Part shown: piece after piece, positions 26,090 to 36,628 of the stretch | How positions within the stretch are numbered: position 1 is the first letter of the stretch | Layout: every line of letters begins with the position of its first letter | Origin: Sphingobacteriales bacterium | GTDB taxonomy: Bacteria; Bacteroidota; Bacteroidia; Chitinophagales; Chitinophagaceae | Assembly: GCA_016235125.1 (NCBI GenBank) | Contig: JACRLZ010000004.1 | Span: 535,644-599,643, forward strand | DNA length: 64,000 nucleotides | Direction: 5' to 3' | Program-made: the position numbers and the translations under genes | The notes under the pieces: generated by a model | Told to the model about the DNA's origin: nothing | The model's database searches: none | Seen by the model: only the letters and a program-made list of their open reading frames with translations

Positions 26090-29062
26090 TTAAAATTCAA
26101 GATTAAACCCTAATGAAAATACTCTCGGTCTGGTATAGAAATTATTATCTATCCCTCCTGCAATTTCAGGATCCAACCCCTTGTATTTGGTCAATGTGAA
26201 CACATTCTGAACGATAATAGAACCCCTCAGCGTTGCCCTGTCGTTCATGATCTTTCCAAAATCATAGGTTGCGGAGAGATTGTCCATCTTCAGGAATGTG
26301 GCATTTTCAATAAAATAATCAGAGAAATACTGGTTATTCTTAAATCCAGTATTCAAATGATTTGCTGATACATTGTATAGGTAGCCCAGTGAATTGGTGG
26401 TAAATGCTGCTCCTGAAAAAGGATTATTGTACATGTAGTTGCCGATATTGCTCCTTATCAGGGTCGAAAATGTCCAATTATGACAGGTAACCTGGGTATT
26501 AAACCCGATGAAATAATCAGGATCAGGTTTTTTGTATCTGTAATAATCGTTGTTATTGATTATACCATCTCCATTTCTGTCAACATATAATCCCTCGATA
26601 GGTTGGTTTGCAGAAGTATAAACCTGCTGGAGTACAAAAAAGGCATTTCTCGGATATCCCACAGATTGAATCTGAACTGTATTTCCTACACCGCCTGAAA
26701 TGCCGCCTACGGGCAATCCCTGAAAAGATGGATCGTTCACCAGGGTAAGTTTGGTAATCTTATTTTCATTGTAGGTAAGATTAACCCCTATATCCCAACT
26801 GCTGTTTTTCTTCTTGAGTACTGTGGCATTCACAGAAAATTCAATTCCTTTGTTTTCCATATTGCCCACATTTGTCAGCAGTTCGTTACTGAAGTTTGTA
26901 CCGGCGGGAATAGGAACTATACTTAATAAATCCTTTGTTTTCTTTTTATAGAAATCAATACTACCCGTGAGTCTTCCTTTAAAAAATCCGAAGTCAATTC
27001 CTGCATTATAACTTGAAGTTTCTTCCCACTTCAAATTATAATCGTACTCAACAGGTCTGTAAACTGAATAGTAGCTATTTCCAAATTGATATTGCGCTGT
27101 ATTAGTTCCAACAGTATAACGAGTAATATATGGATAATCGAATCCGACATCCTGCTGACCGGTTTCACCATATCCAAATCTTAGTTTAAGATTGGAAATA
27201 GCGTTGTATTTTTTAATGCCTTTTTCTTCAGAGAGTACCCATGCAACCGATACCCCGGGAAAAGTTTTCCAGCGCAAATCAGGATTAAACCGGGATGACC
27301 CGTCACGACGAACATTTACAGTAAGAAGATACTTACCCATCAAACCATAACGAAAGCGACCGTAATAAGATATAAGTGTATTTTGAGTTTCAAACGGGAA
27401 GGGATTGGCGGGAGAATACTCTACACCATTTGCACCCCGGCCAGGAAATGTTGGGGCCTGCGTCAGGAAATCCTGGTAGCCATAACCAAACATGAGGTCA
27501 ATATTACTTCGGATGCTCTTGATATCCTTTATATAATTTACAAAAGCGTCGAGCAATTTATTTTTCTTATCCTGCTCATACTGATTGCTGAGGCCACTTG
27601 TTTTTTGACCTGTGGGCGAGGTTAGTAAATAAGCTTGTCCGGCGGAGTCAGGTACATTAATGGTTCCTTCGCCATGTGAACGATCAAATCCGATATTTAC
27701 ATTAAAGCGCAGATCAGGTAACCAGTGCAGTTTATAATCCAACTGAATATTTCCAATAAGCCTGTTCACTTTGCTTTCGTCATTTCTGAGCTCCAGTAAA
27801 GCCACCGGGTTGCGGGGAGCCAAGCCATAGGGCTGATTGTTTTGAATCCACTCAAAATACCCACCAAACCGTCCATTGGAATTATGTACAGATTGTGTGG
27901 GATCAAAAGCAGCAGCGGCACCGATAGCCCCTTCGTTTGCAAATCTCGTATTAGTATGTGCACCCCTTATGTTCAAATCAATCTTCAAATGATTTTTTAA
28001 AAGTGTAGGAGAAAGATTAATGAACCCGGAGAAACGGGAAAGTTTACCGGTTATTAATATCCCCTGCTGGTTCAGATAACCCAATGAAACCCTGTAAGGT
28101 AGTTTCTGGATACCTCCGCTAAGGCTGATATTATTGTCGGTTCCGAATGCATTCTGATATACTTCATCCTGCCAGTCTGTATTGGAGGTTCCCAATAAGG
28201 CCTGTTGGGCGCTGTTCCCCTTGGTCATCACCATATTTTTGAACTCATCAGCCGAAAGCACATCCATTGTTTTAGCAACCGTATAAAGTGAATTCAGTGT
28301 GCTGAAGCTTACTTTGGGTTTTCCAGTTTTTCCTTTCTTGGTAGTAATAATTATAACTCCGTTTGAAGCCCGGTTACCATAGATTGCCGTAGCCGAAGCA
28401 TCTTTTAGAATATTGAATGATTCAATATCATTGGGATTGATCAGACTTAACGGATTGGCAGCGCCTGAAATTCCATTGTTATCAAGTGGTACATTATCTA
28501 CCACTATGAGAGGCGCATTTGAAGCTGATAGCGAAGCGCCACCCCGGATCAAAATCCTTGCACCTGCACCCGGCGCACCACTTGGGGTGGTAATTTGTAC
28601 ACCTGCCACACGACCATTAATCAGTCCATCGGGTGTGGTGATGGGTCCTTTTGTAAAATCCTTGGAAGTAATGGTGGTGATGGCGCTGGTAAGATCTTTT
28701 CGTCTCACACTGCCATAACCTGTAACTACTACTTCATTCATGGTTACATTCGTTACGATTAACCATACTTCAACAGATGATTTTCCTTCTACCGATACTT
28801 CCTGTGTGGCAAATCCAACGGATGATATTACCAATATGGTTGTACCGGACGGAACTGAAATACTAAAAGAACCATCTGAACCGGTTTGTGTGGCAATTCT
28901 CGTTCCTTTTGCAGAAACAGTTGCCCCTCCAACTGCAGAGCTATCTTTTGTATCAGTAACTTTACCGGTAATCACCCGGTTTTGAGAGAAAGAAATTTGT
29001 GCTACCAGCAGCAACATAACCATGCCAACTGCCCGTAAAATTTTTTTCGGAAACATAAGCAA
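26090..29062 (-). CDS. SusC/RagA-family TonB-dependent glycan transporter
   Basis: A 990-residue outer-membrane transporter: signal peptide (to about residue 26), a carboxypeptidase-like regulatory domain (VITGKVTDTKDSSAVGGATV), a SusC signature GYGSVRRKDLTSAITTI near residue 114, the plug ending in ASNGVIIITTKKGKTG near 240, then a beta-barrel ending FSLGFNLEF with terminal Phe. No sigma/anti-sigma N-terminal extension is present, so regulation is by a separate protein. It is the first gene of susC-susD-susE-GH2/GH53 and has a promoter and a palindrome in its leader. Confidence 0.95.
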   Translation of the reverse strand: MLMFPKKILRAVGMVMLLLVAQISFSQNRVITGKVTDTKDSSAVGGATVSAKGTRIATQTGSDGSFSISVPSGTTILVISSVGFATQEVSVEGKSSVEVWLIVTNVTMNEVVVTGYGSVRRKDLTSAITTITSKDFTKGPITTPDGLINGRVAGVQITTPSGAPGAGARILIRGGASLSASNAPLIVVDNVPLDNNGISGAANPLSLINPNDIESFNILKDASATAIYGNRASNGVIIITTKKGKTGKPKVSFSTLNSLYTVAKTMDVLSADEFKNMVMTKGNSAQQALLGTSNTDWQDEVYQNAFGTDNNISLSGGIQKLPYRVSLGYLNQQGILITGKLSRFSGFINLSPTLLKNHLKIDLNIRGAHTNTRFANEGAIGAAAAFDPTQSVHNSNGRFGGYFEWIQNNQPYGLAPRNPVALLELRNDESKVNRLIGNIQLDYKLHWLPDLRFNVNIGFDRSHGEGTINVPDSAGQAYLLTSPTGQKTSGLSNQYEQDKKNKLLDAFVNYIKDIKSIRSNIDLMFGYGYQDFLTQAPTFPGRGANGVEYSPANPFPFETQNTLISYYGRFRYGLMGKYLLTVNVRRDGSSRFNPDLRWKTFPGVSVAWVLSEEKGIKKYNAISNLKLRFGYGETGQQDVGFDYPYITRYTVGTNTAQYQFGNSYYSVYRPVEYDYNLKWEETSSYNAGIDFGFFKGRLTGSIDFYKKKTKDLLSIVPIPAGTNFSNELLTNVGNMENKGIEFSVNATVLKKKNSSWDIGVNLTYNENKITKLTLVNDPSFQGLPVGGISGGVGNTVQIQSVGYPRNAFFVLQQVYTSANQPIEGLYVDRNGDGIINNNDYYRYKKPDPDYFIGFNTQVTCHNWTFSTLIRSNIGNYMYNNPFSGAAFTTNSLGYLYNVSANHLNTGFKNNQYFSDYFIENATFLKMDNLSATYDFGKIMNDRATLRGSIIVQNVFTLTKYKGLDPEIAGGIDNNFYTRPRVFSLGFNLEF

Positions 29063-29094
29063 TCATTAAATGTTTTAGCAATTCAGTTTTCAAG

Positions 29095-29123
29095 TACACA
29101 TTCTTATTTATTTTGAATGTGTA
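29095..29123. promoter_or_regulatory. 29-bp palindrome in the susC leader, candidate operator
   Basis: TACACATTC at 29095-29103 and GAATGTGTA at 29115-29123 are exact reverse complements with an 11-base AT-rich spacer, giving arm centres 20 bp (two helical turns) apart. It lies just downstream of the predicted susC promoter, where a bound repressor would block transcription. The adjacent Nudix-type regulator is the natural candidate to bind it. Confidence 0.5.
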
Positions 29124-29132
29124 TTAAGCACA

Positions 29133-29161
29133 CAATGTTAACACAATTTTATATGCGCAAA
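29133..29161 (-). promoter_or_regulatory. Predicted susC promoter
   Basis: On the reverse strand TTTG (29161-29158), a 17-base spacer and TAACATTG (29140-29133) match the Bacteroidota TTTG / TAnnTTTG consensus with one mismatch. Transcription would start near 29126, giving a leader of about 65 bases before the susC ATG. Confidence 0.45.
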
Positions 29162-29222
29162 AAAAATATTTTTTAAAACCCGCATAATCCCGCATCATCC
29201 GCCAAAAAACGGAAATCATCTC

Positions 29223-29960
29223 TCATGATACCGCCTGCTGTTTCCCCGATATACTCTTTTTTTTCAGTCCTTTCTTTTTAAATTCCGGTTTCAGTTTGTA
29301 AAGCTTACCCGGCCGGTGGGGAACATCATTTTCCATCTCTTCTATGTCAACAAGCCAGTCTTTAATTGATATCTTTTTTCTGAAATTGCGGCGGTCCAGT
29401 TCAAAACCGAGGATCGCCTCATATAATTCCTGCAACTGGCGAAGTGAAAATTTTTCCGGTAAAAGATTGAATACAATCGGATAATCCATTACCTGCTGCT
29501 GCAACCGGGCAAGACAGGTTTCCAAAATAAGCTTGTGGTCAAATGCCATTTTTTTGATTTCATTTACCGGCTGCCAATGCAAATCATGATGGCTTAATTG
29601 CAGTTTATGGTGCTTAATATCAATGAGTGAATAATAAGCAATGGTTATTACCCGGCCCGAAGGATGGCGATTAATGCTTCCAAATGCCTGCACCTGCTCC
29701 AGGTACACATCATCCATACCTGTTCTGTCTTTTAAAATCCTGTACGAAGCCGTTTCGAGGTCTTCATCCGGTCTTATAAGATCGCCCAGCAAAGAATAAA
29801 GCCCTTCAAATTCTTCCAGATCGGATTTGATAAGTAACACTTTCAGCTTTTTTTCATGATAACAAAATATCACACAGTCAACCGAAATGGCAATATTGAA
29901 ATAATCAAGGTGACTTATCTTTTCAATTTCTGCAGTTTTCAATCTGAGAGTCTTTTCCAT
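29223..29960 (-). CDS. Nudix-related transcriptional regulator (NrtR/AraR type)
   Basis: A 245-residue protein with an N-terminal Nudix fold (about 20-160) and a C-terminal winged helix (about 165-235, with EKFSLRQLQELYEAILGFEL and DRRNFRKK). The Nudix box region GDLIRPDEDLETASYRILKD is degenerate: the paired catalytic Glu of the REUXEE motif are Asp and Arg, so hydrolysis is unlikely. Proteins of this build act as sugar- or ADP-ribose-sensing transcription factors, for example AraR in Bacteroides. Located between the GH13 gene and susC, it is the probable regulator of this locus. It starts 17 bases after the GH13 stop. Confidence 0.85.
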   Translation of the reverse strand: MEKTLRLKTAEIEKISHLDYFNIAISVDCVIFCYHEKKLKVLLIKSDLEEFEGLYSLLGDLIRPDEDLETASYRILKDRTGMDDVYLEQVQAFGSINRHPSGRVITIAYYSLIDIKHHKLQLSHHDLHWQPVNEIKKMAFDHKLILETCLARLQQQVMDYPIVFNLLPEKFSLRQLQELYEAILGFELDRRNFRKKISIKDWLVDIEEMENDVPHRPGKLYKLKPEFKKKGLKKKSISGKQQAVS

Positions 29961-29977
29961 GATACATAATTTTAAAA

Positions 29978-32860
29978 TTACTGCAATACTATTTTTGTCA
30001 CAACCATCCTGTTTGCTGACTGAACTTTCAACAGGTAGGCACCGGCGGGTAAATTATTCATTTCAGCACCGAGAGAAATATCATGTTTCCCTTTTGTAAG
30101 TAATTCTCTGAACACCGTTCGGATTAATTGACCGGTACTATTTACCAGATCCATCTGAACAATACCTGTAGCAGGCACATAAATTTCAACAACCGAACCG
30201 GTCTGTACGGGGTTTGGATAAACCATTACTGATAATTTATTATCCGGATTGCCTGTGCCCGGCACTGATGTAACAACTGCATTTACCAGGTTTCTGTTCA
30301 GGTAAATATGTAATTCGCCAGGCTGCAAAGTTATATTCTGTGCTCCGCCGGTAGGTGTAAATGTTGCCCCCGTCAGGTAATCATACCAGGTGCCTGCGGA
30401 AGGAAATGTAAAAGAAGAGGTTTGAGCAGTTACCTCAAAATTTCCCAGCACACATAGCATGGAAGAGTCTGTAGCGCTGCGAATGGTCATGGTTTTAAAT
30501 GCTCCTGATAAATTGCGGCTCAGGTTGATATTATTGGCAATAAAAACATCCTTGTACCATGGATGAAACCGAAGTTTATTCAAACTGGTAAAAATATCAT
30601 AGAGTCTTTTCCGTTGAACAACCTGCTGGTAGTTCCATAGAATGGGTTTTTTATCAAGCCGGCAATTAGGATCAACTGTGCCGTTCTCACAACGGTTGAT
30701 AGATTGATCATAACCCAGCTCTCCGAATTGCCAGATCATTTTCGGTCCCGGTGCACTCATAAAAAATCCGGCGCATAATTCTATTCTTTTTAAAGCAGTG
30801 TTTAAATCCCGGATATTATAAGTCCCCGAAGAATTTCCAAACTGAAGATTCTTATACATCAGCCTTTCCTCATCGTGACTTTCCATATAACTCAACAGGT
30901 AAGGATTGCTCCATCCTCTTGCCGTATGCAGATAGCCCTCAAAGTTGGAACTGTTATCGGCCCAGCCCATGGATGCCTGTTGAAAATTGTAGGTATTATT
31001 GCCCCAAAGAAGAAAACCATAATTGGATAATTCAACTTCTTCTGTATTAACAGCGAAATGCTCCAATATGGCATAACAGCCCGCTGATTTCAGTTGCAAT
31101 GAATCGTAATATCTTTTCCAGATATTTATCCTGCTTTGGTCATATTGACCCCACAATGTCACATCAGTTCCCGAATTGAATTGTGTGAACCCTTTTGAAA
31201 GATCAAAACGAAATCCATCCAGCTTGTATTCAGTAAGCCAATGCTCCATTACCCGGCTGCTGAAATATCTTGTGGCCAGGCTTTCATGATTAAAGTCATT
31301 GAAAACATTAAAAGGATGAGTAGCAGTTACATTCAGCCAGGGATTATTGGCGGCCGGTTGATTGGTTGCATTATTCCAGTACAATGCAGCAAGGGGATTA
31401 AGCCCGGTTGTATGATTCAATGCAATATCAAGCAATACTGCAATCCCTTTTTTATGACAGGAGTCCACAAATTCTTTTAGTGTGTTCTTGGGTCCGTAAT
31501 ATTTATCGGGAGCAAAATAAAAATCAGGATTATACCCCCAGCTTTCATTGCCTTCAAACTCATTGAAGGGCATTATTTCAATGGCATTTACTCCCATTGT
31601 TTTCAGATAACTCAGGGTATCCCGTAAAGTTTTCCAGTCATGTGCTGCAAGGAAATCCCTGAGTAATAGTTCGTATACAACGAGGTTTCTTTTATCCGGC
31701 CTTGAAAAATTATTTATAGCCCATGTATAAGCAGGAGCATTGGTTTGCAACACACTTACTATTCCGGTTGTTTGGCCTGTCGGATAGGATCTTAACCCTG
31801 GGTAGGTGGTTGAACTGATATTGGGATCATTAGAAGGATCCAGGATTTTTTCTGAATAAGGTTCTGCTACTTTTAATGTTCCATCAACCAAATACTGAAA
31901 AGCATATTCTGTTCCTGCCGTTAATCCGGTGATCTTTAACCACCAGTAATTTCCGTCGGGAGTCTTATTCATTACATAAGCCGTTTGCTCAATCCAATTA
32001 CTTCCGGGAAATTCGCCGATAACCGATATCCTGGTTTTCCCGGGCGCATATAATACCAATGTGACCTCTGTATTGTTAGCGCCATAGTTTACTCCATCTC
32101 TTACTCCAGATGGCAGCGGAGCAACAGTAACAGCTGGGGCAACAAAAAACCGGAGGGTATCCCTTTTAGTAACAAAAGAAGCCGTGCCTTCTACCACTAT
32201 CTCAGTGTTGCCAGTAGCCAACAAAGTTGGATTTGCTGAAATACTTGTAACCCCATTTGCTGTTTGAATTACCGACCCATTCAGATACAGTTTCATATCC
32301 GCTGTTTGATTGGCGATACCTGTTACGCTTATGTTATCCCCAGCCTGTTTGTTAATGGGTTCGGGTATAGGCGTATAGGTTGGTTGAAAAAATGGAATGG
32401 AAAATCGTACCGCTATTGAATTGTCATACACAGGAACATACATGTCGCTGCCATCAGTATTTCTTTGCGCCTGCGAGCCTGAGCCATTACGAAAAAGAAT
32501 TGCGATTTTAAGAATGGTTTCTCCCCCGGGTACGCCAAAAAAAGACCGGATGTTGTTAATAGTATACTGCCATTTGTTATTTCCAAGTGAGGTGGCCTGA
32601 GCAGCAGGGGTTGTAGTACCCCATGTAAACGGAACATATCGCCAATTAGTGGGGCTGGTACTAAGACTTGTAATTACTCCTACATGTACATACACATCAG
32701 AAACAGGTGTGTAATTAAGTAGTCCAAGATTTCCTCTTGTGGCATCTACCGTAATTGTTATGTTATCATTATCCTTTGCAAAGTTGGGTGTCCAGCTCAG
32801 TAACTGGGCATGAAGCTGAATGGAAATAAAACATCCGGCAGCAAGTAGCAATCGTTTCAT
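29978..32860 (-). CDS. GH13 alpha-amylase-family enzyme with T9SS sorting domain
   Basis: Starting at 32860 the protein has 960 residues with a signal peptide (MKRLLLAAGCFISIQLHA); the frame extends 20 codons further upstream but without a signal. Two N-terminal Ig-like regions (20-245) precede a CBM48-like E-set (about 255-345) and a GH13 barrel (about 390-770) with all four conserved regions: DIALNHT (478-484), GFRFDLSKG with nucleophile D553, acid/base E600 in AILEHF, and ESHDEE (660-665). A T9SS type-A domain (VYPNPVQ near 880 to KIVLQ) marks it for surface attachment or release. It would cut alpha-glucans, not the galactan implied by GH53. Confidence 0.9.
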   Translation of the reverse strand: MKRLLLAAGCFISIQLHAQLLSWTPNFAKDNDNITITVDATRGNLGLLNYTPVSDVYVHVGVITSLSTSPTNWRYVPFTWGTTTPAAQATSLGNNKWQYTINNIRSFFGVPGGETILKIAILFRNGSGSQAQRNTDGSDMYVPVYDNSIAVRFSIPFFQPTYTPIPEPINKQAGDNISVTGIANQTADMKLYLNGSVIQTANGVTSISANPTLLATGNTEIVVEGTASFVTKRDTLRFFVAPAVTVAPLPSGVRDGVNYGANNTEVTLVLYAPGKTRISVIGEFPGSNWIEQTAYVMNKTPDGNYWWLKITGLTAGTEYAFQYLVDGTLKVAEPYSEKILDPSNDPNISSTTYPGLRSYPTGQTTGIVSVLQTNAPAYTWAINNFSRPDKRNLVVYELLLRDFLAAHDWKTLRDTLSYLKTMGVNAIEIMPFNEFEGNESWGYNPDFYFAPDKYYGPKNTLKEFVDSCHKKGIAVLLDIALNHTTGLNPLAALYWNNATNQPAANNPWLNVTATHPFNVFNDFNHESLATRYFSSRVMEHWLTEYKLDGFRFDLSKGFTQFNSGTDVTLWGQYDQSRINIWKRYYDSLQLKSAGCYAILEHFAVNTEEVELSNYGFLLWGNNTYNFQQASMGWADNSSNFEGYLHTARGWSNPYLLSYMESHDEERLMYKNLQFGNSSGTYNIRDLNTALKRIELCAGFFMSAPGPKMIWQFGELGYDQSINRCENGTVDPNCRLDKKPILWNYQQVVQRKRLYDIFTSLNKLRFHPWYKDVFIANNINLSRNLSGAFKTMTIRSATDSSMLCVLGNFEVTAQTSSFTFPSAGTWYDYLTGATFTPTGGAQNITLQPGELHIYLNRNLVNAVVTSVPGTGNPDNKLSVMVYPNPVQTGSVVEIYVPATGIVQMDLVNSTGQLIRTVFRELLTKGKHDISLGAEMNNLPAGAYLLKVQSANRMVVTKIVLQ

Positions 32861-32963
32861 AAAATCAGTTTGGCAGCACAAAGGCAATCCGAAGATAATA
32901 AATATGTACCTACAACACATTAAAATTTTCTTTGCAATTATTTCTTCATGTCCGGCTTGCTAA

Positions 32964-35075
<2,112 letters not shown>

Positions 35076-35175
35076 AATTGCTGGTGCCTCTATTTGTTCT
35101 ACCTTAGTACAAACCAACAAAGCGCTGATAACTTTTCCGTACAAATGTTATTCACTGCATCCGATCCTGGCTATC

Positions 35176-35204
35176 CCGAAGGGATTCCTTCGGAAAAATT
35201 TTTT
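35176..35204 (+). terminator. Hairpin with T-run before the HNH gene
   Basis: CCGAAGG (35176-35182) and CCTTCGG (35187-35193) with a GATT loop are followed by AAAAA and six T (35199-35204). It fits an intrinsic terminator for ligA or an attenuator in front of the HNH gene, and supports the HNH start at 35208. Confidence 0.55.
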
Positions 35205-35207
35205 GTT

Positions 35208-35768
35208 ATGATCAAAAAATTAGCCGACGAAAAATGGAAGCCATTGACCTTCCCGGGATGGAAATATCTCCACAAAAAGTATGCAGTGTCAACCCAGGGC
35301 CGTGTGGCAAGCTTCAAACACAATATTCTGGAAGATGGTAAACTATTGAGAGGTTCTATTACCACAGGTTACCGCACCCTGAACCTGCATCGTCCCAATA
35401 ATAAAGGAACAATATATATACACCGTGAAATTGCCGGCATTTTCCTGAAGAAGCCTACGAAAGATCATAAATACGTTATTCATAAAAATCATATCAAGCT
35501 TGACAATAACCTGAAAAATCTTGCCTGGGCTACGTTAGAATATATGATGAAGCATCAACAAAAAAGTCCGGCAAAAATTGCTTATAAAGAAAAACAAGCC
35601 AACCGGACTGAAGGACTCAAGCTAACTGCCTTACAGGTAAAAAAAATAAAAAAAGTACTTCATAATAAGAACCGGAACATTACCATCAAAAGACTTGCTC
35701 AAAACTATGGCGTAAGCGAAATGACCATGTACAGAATTAAAAGCGGTGAGAACTGGGCAAGAATATAG
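35208..35768 (+). CDS. NUMOD4/HNH-type nuclease-like protein with C-terminal HTH
   Basis: From 35208 the product has 186 residues. The N-terminal NUMOD4-like part is KWKPLTFPGWKYL ... YAVSTQGRVASFK. Then comes an HNH-like core: IHREIAGIFL, VIHKNHIKLDNNLKNLAWAT, where the usual NHxDG pair is altered to HKNHIK, so activity is uncertain. The C-terminus has a helix-turn-helix (RLAQNYGVSEMTMYRIKSG). Such proteins resemble phage or homing HNH endonucleases and often stand alone in Bacteroidota chromosomes. The frame extends upstream to 35094 but across a hairpin. Confidence 0.75.
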   Translation: MIKKLADEKWKPLTFPGWKYLHKKYAVSTQGRVASFKHNILEDGKLLRGSITTGYRTLNLHRPNNKGTIYIHREIAGIFLKKPTKDHKYVIHKNHIKLDNNLKNLAWATLEYMMKHQQKSPAKIAYKEKQANRTEGLKLTALQVKKIKKVLHNKNRNITIKRLAQNYGVSEMTMYRIKSGENWARI

Positions 35769-35772
35769 AAAC

Positions 35773-35866
35773 AGAACTACGATTTACAGGATTTGTATGG
35801 ATTACAAGGAAAGCTTCGCTATTTTTATTTCCCAATAATCATCTTTAATCCTTAAATCTTAGTTCT
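35773..35866. repeat. Intergenic inverted repeat before the DUF2461 gene
   Basis: AGAACTACGATTTACAGGAT at 35773 is mirrored by ATCCTTAAATCTTAGTTCT ending at 35866, nearly perfect over about 20 bases. A shorter form (TTACAGGATTTGCATGAAT) occurs near 56991. The element fills the gap between the HNH and DUF2461 genes. Confidence 0.6.
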
Positions 35867-35868
35867 AT

Positions 35869-36537
35869 ATGCTTCAATCTGCTACGCTTAAATTCCTGAA
35901 AGATTTAAAGAAGAACAACAACAAACCCTGGTTTGATAAGAACAGGAAAGTATATGAAGCAGCTAAAGCGGATTTTGCCGGATTCATTCAGCAGGTCATT
36001 ATTGAACATAGTAAAAAAGATCCTTCCATAAAAAATTTGCAGGCAAAAGACTGTATGTTCCGCATCAACCGGGATATCCGGTTCTCAAAAGATAAATCGC
36101 CTTACAAAACAAATTTTGGAGCAAGTATTAATGCAAAGGGTAAAAGTGCCTGGGATAATGCGGGGTATTATTTTCACCTGGAACCCGGGCAGTGTTTTGC
36201 CGGTGGCGGCATTTATATGCCTCCTGCTGATGCGCTTAAAAAAGTAAGACAGGAAATTGACTACAATTTTGCAGACTTTAAAAAGATAATTGGCTCAAAA
36301 AAATTTAAACCTGTCTATGGCGACCTGGATAAAAGCAAAGAATTTCTGCTGAGCCGTGTGCCTAAAGGATATGAACCGGATAATCCTGCAGCTGAATACC
36401 TGAGACTGAAAAGCTATATCGCCATGGTAAAGATCAGCGATGCCGACCTTACATCAAAAAACCTGGTAAAAAAAATTGTTGATGCATTTGAAGCATTGCG
36501 GCCACTACTTTCCTTCATTAATCACAGCTTGCAATAG
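35869..36537 (+). CDS. DUF2461 family protein
   Basis: A 222-residue protein with the DUF2461 (TIGR02453) pattern: TLKFLKDLKKNNNKPWFDKN at the start, FRINRDIRFSKDKSPYKTNFG near residue 65, and GGGIYMPPADALKKVRQEI near 115. The family is widespread, cytosolic and uncharacterised. It stands alone between repeat-rich spacers. Confidence 0.85.
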   Translation: MLQSATLKFLKDLKKNNNKPWFDKNRKVYEAAKADFAGFIQQVIIEHSKKDPSIKNLQAKDCMFRINRDIRFSKDKSPYKTNFGASINAKGKSAWDNAGYYFHLEPGQCFAGGGIYMPPADALKKVRQEIDYNFADFKKIIGSKKFKPVYGDLDKSKEFLLSRVPKGYEPDNPAAEYLRLKSYIAMVKISDADLTSKNLVKKIVDAFEALRPLLSFINHSLQ

Positions 36538-36563
36538 TATTTTGCCACAGAAACACTGAGAGC

Positions 36564-36578
36564 TGCCTGCGGCAGGCA
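36564..36578. repeat. TGCCTGC-G-GCAGGCA palindrome
   Basis: A perfect 7-bp palindrome with one central base, embedded in a GCCACAGAAACACTGAG word. Both are recurrent intergenic words in Bacteroidota. It lies in the gap between the convergent DUF2461 and asd genes. Confidence 0.55.
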
Positions 36579-36628
36579 CAGAAAAATTAATTTTTATACT
36601 ACTCAGCGCTTCAGTGGCTAATTATCTT

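Noticed and set aside
29041..29222. Riboswitch in the susC leader
   Set aside because: Apart from one palindrome the region is AT-rich with no multi-stem structure or known aptamer signature that I can see.
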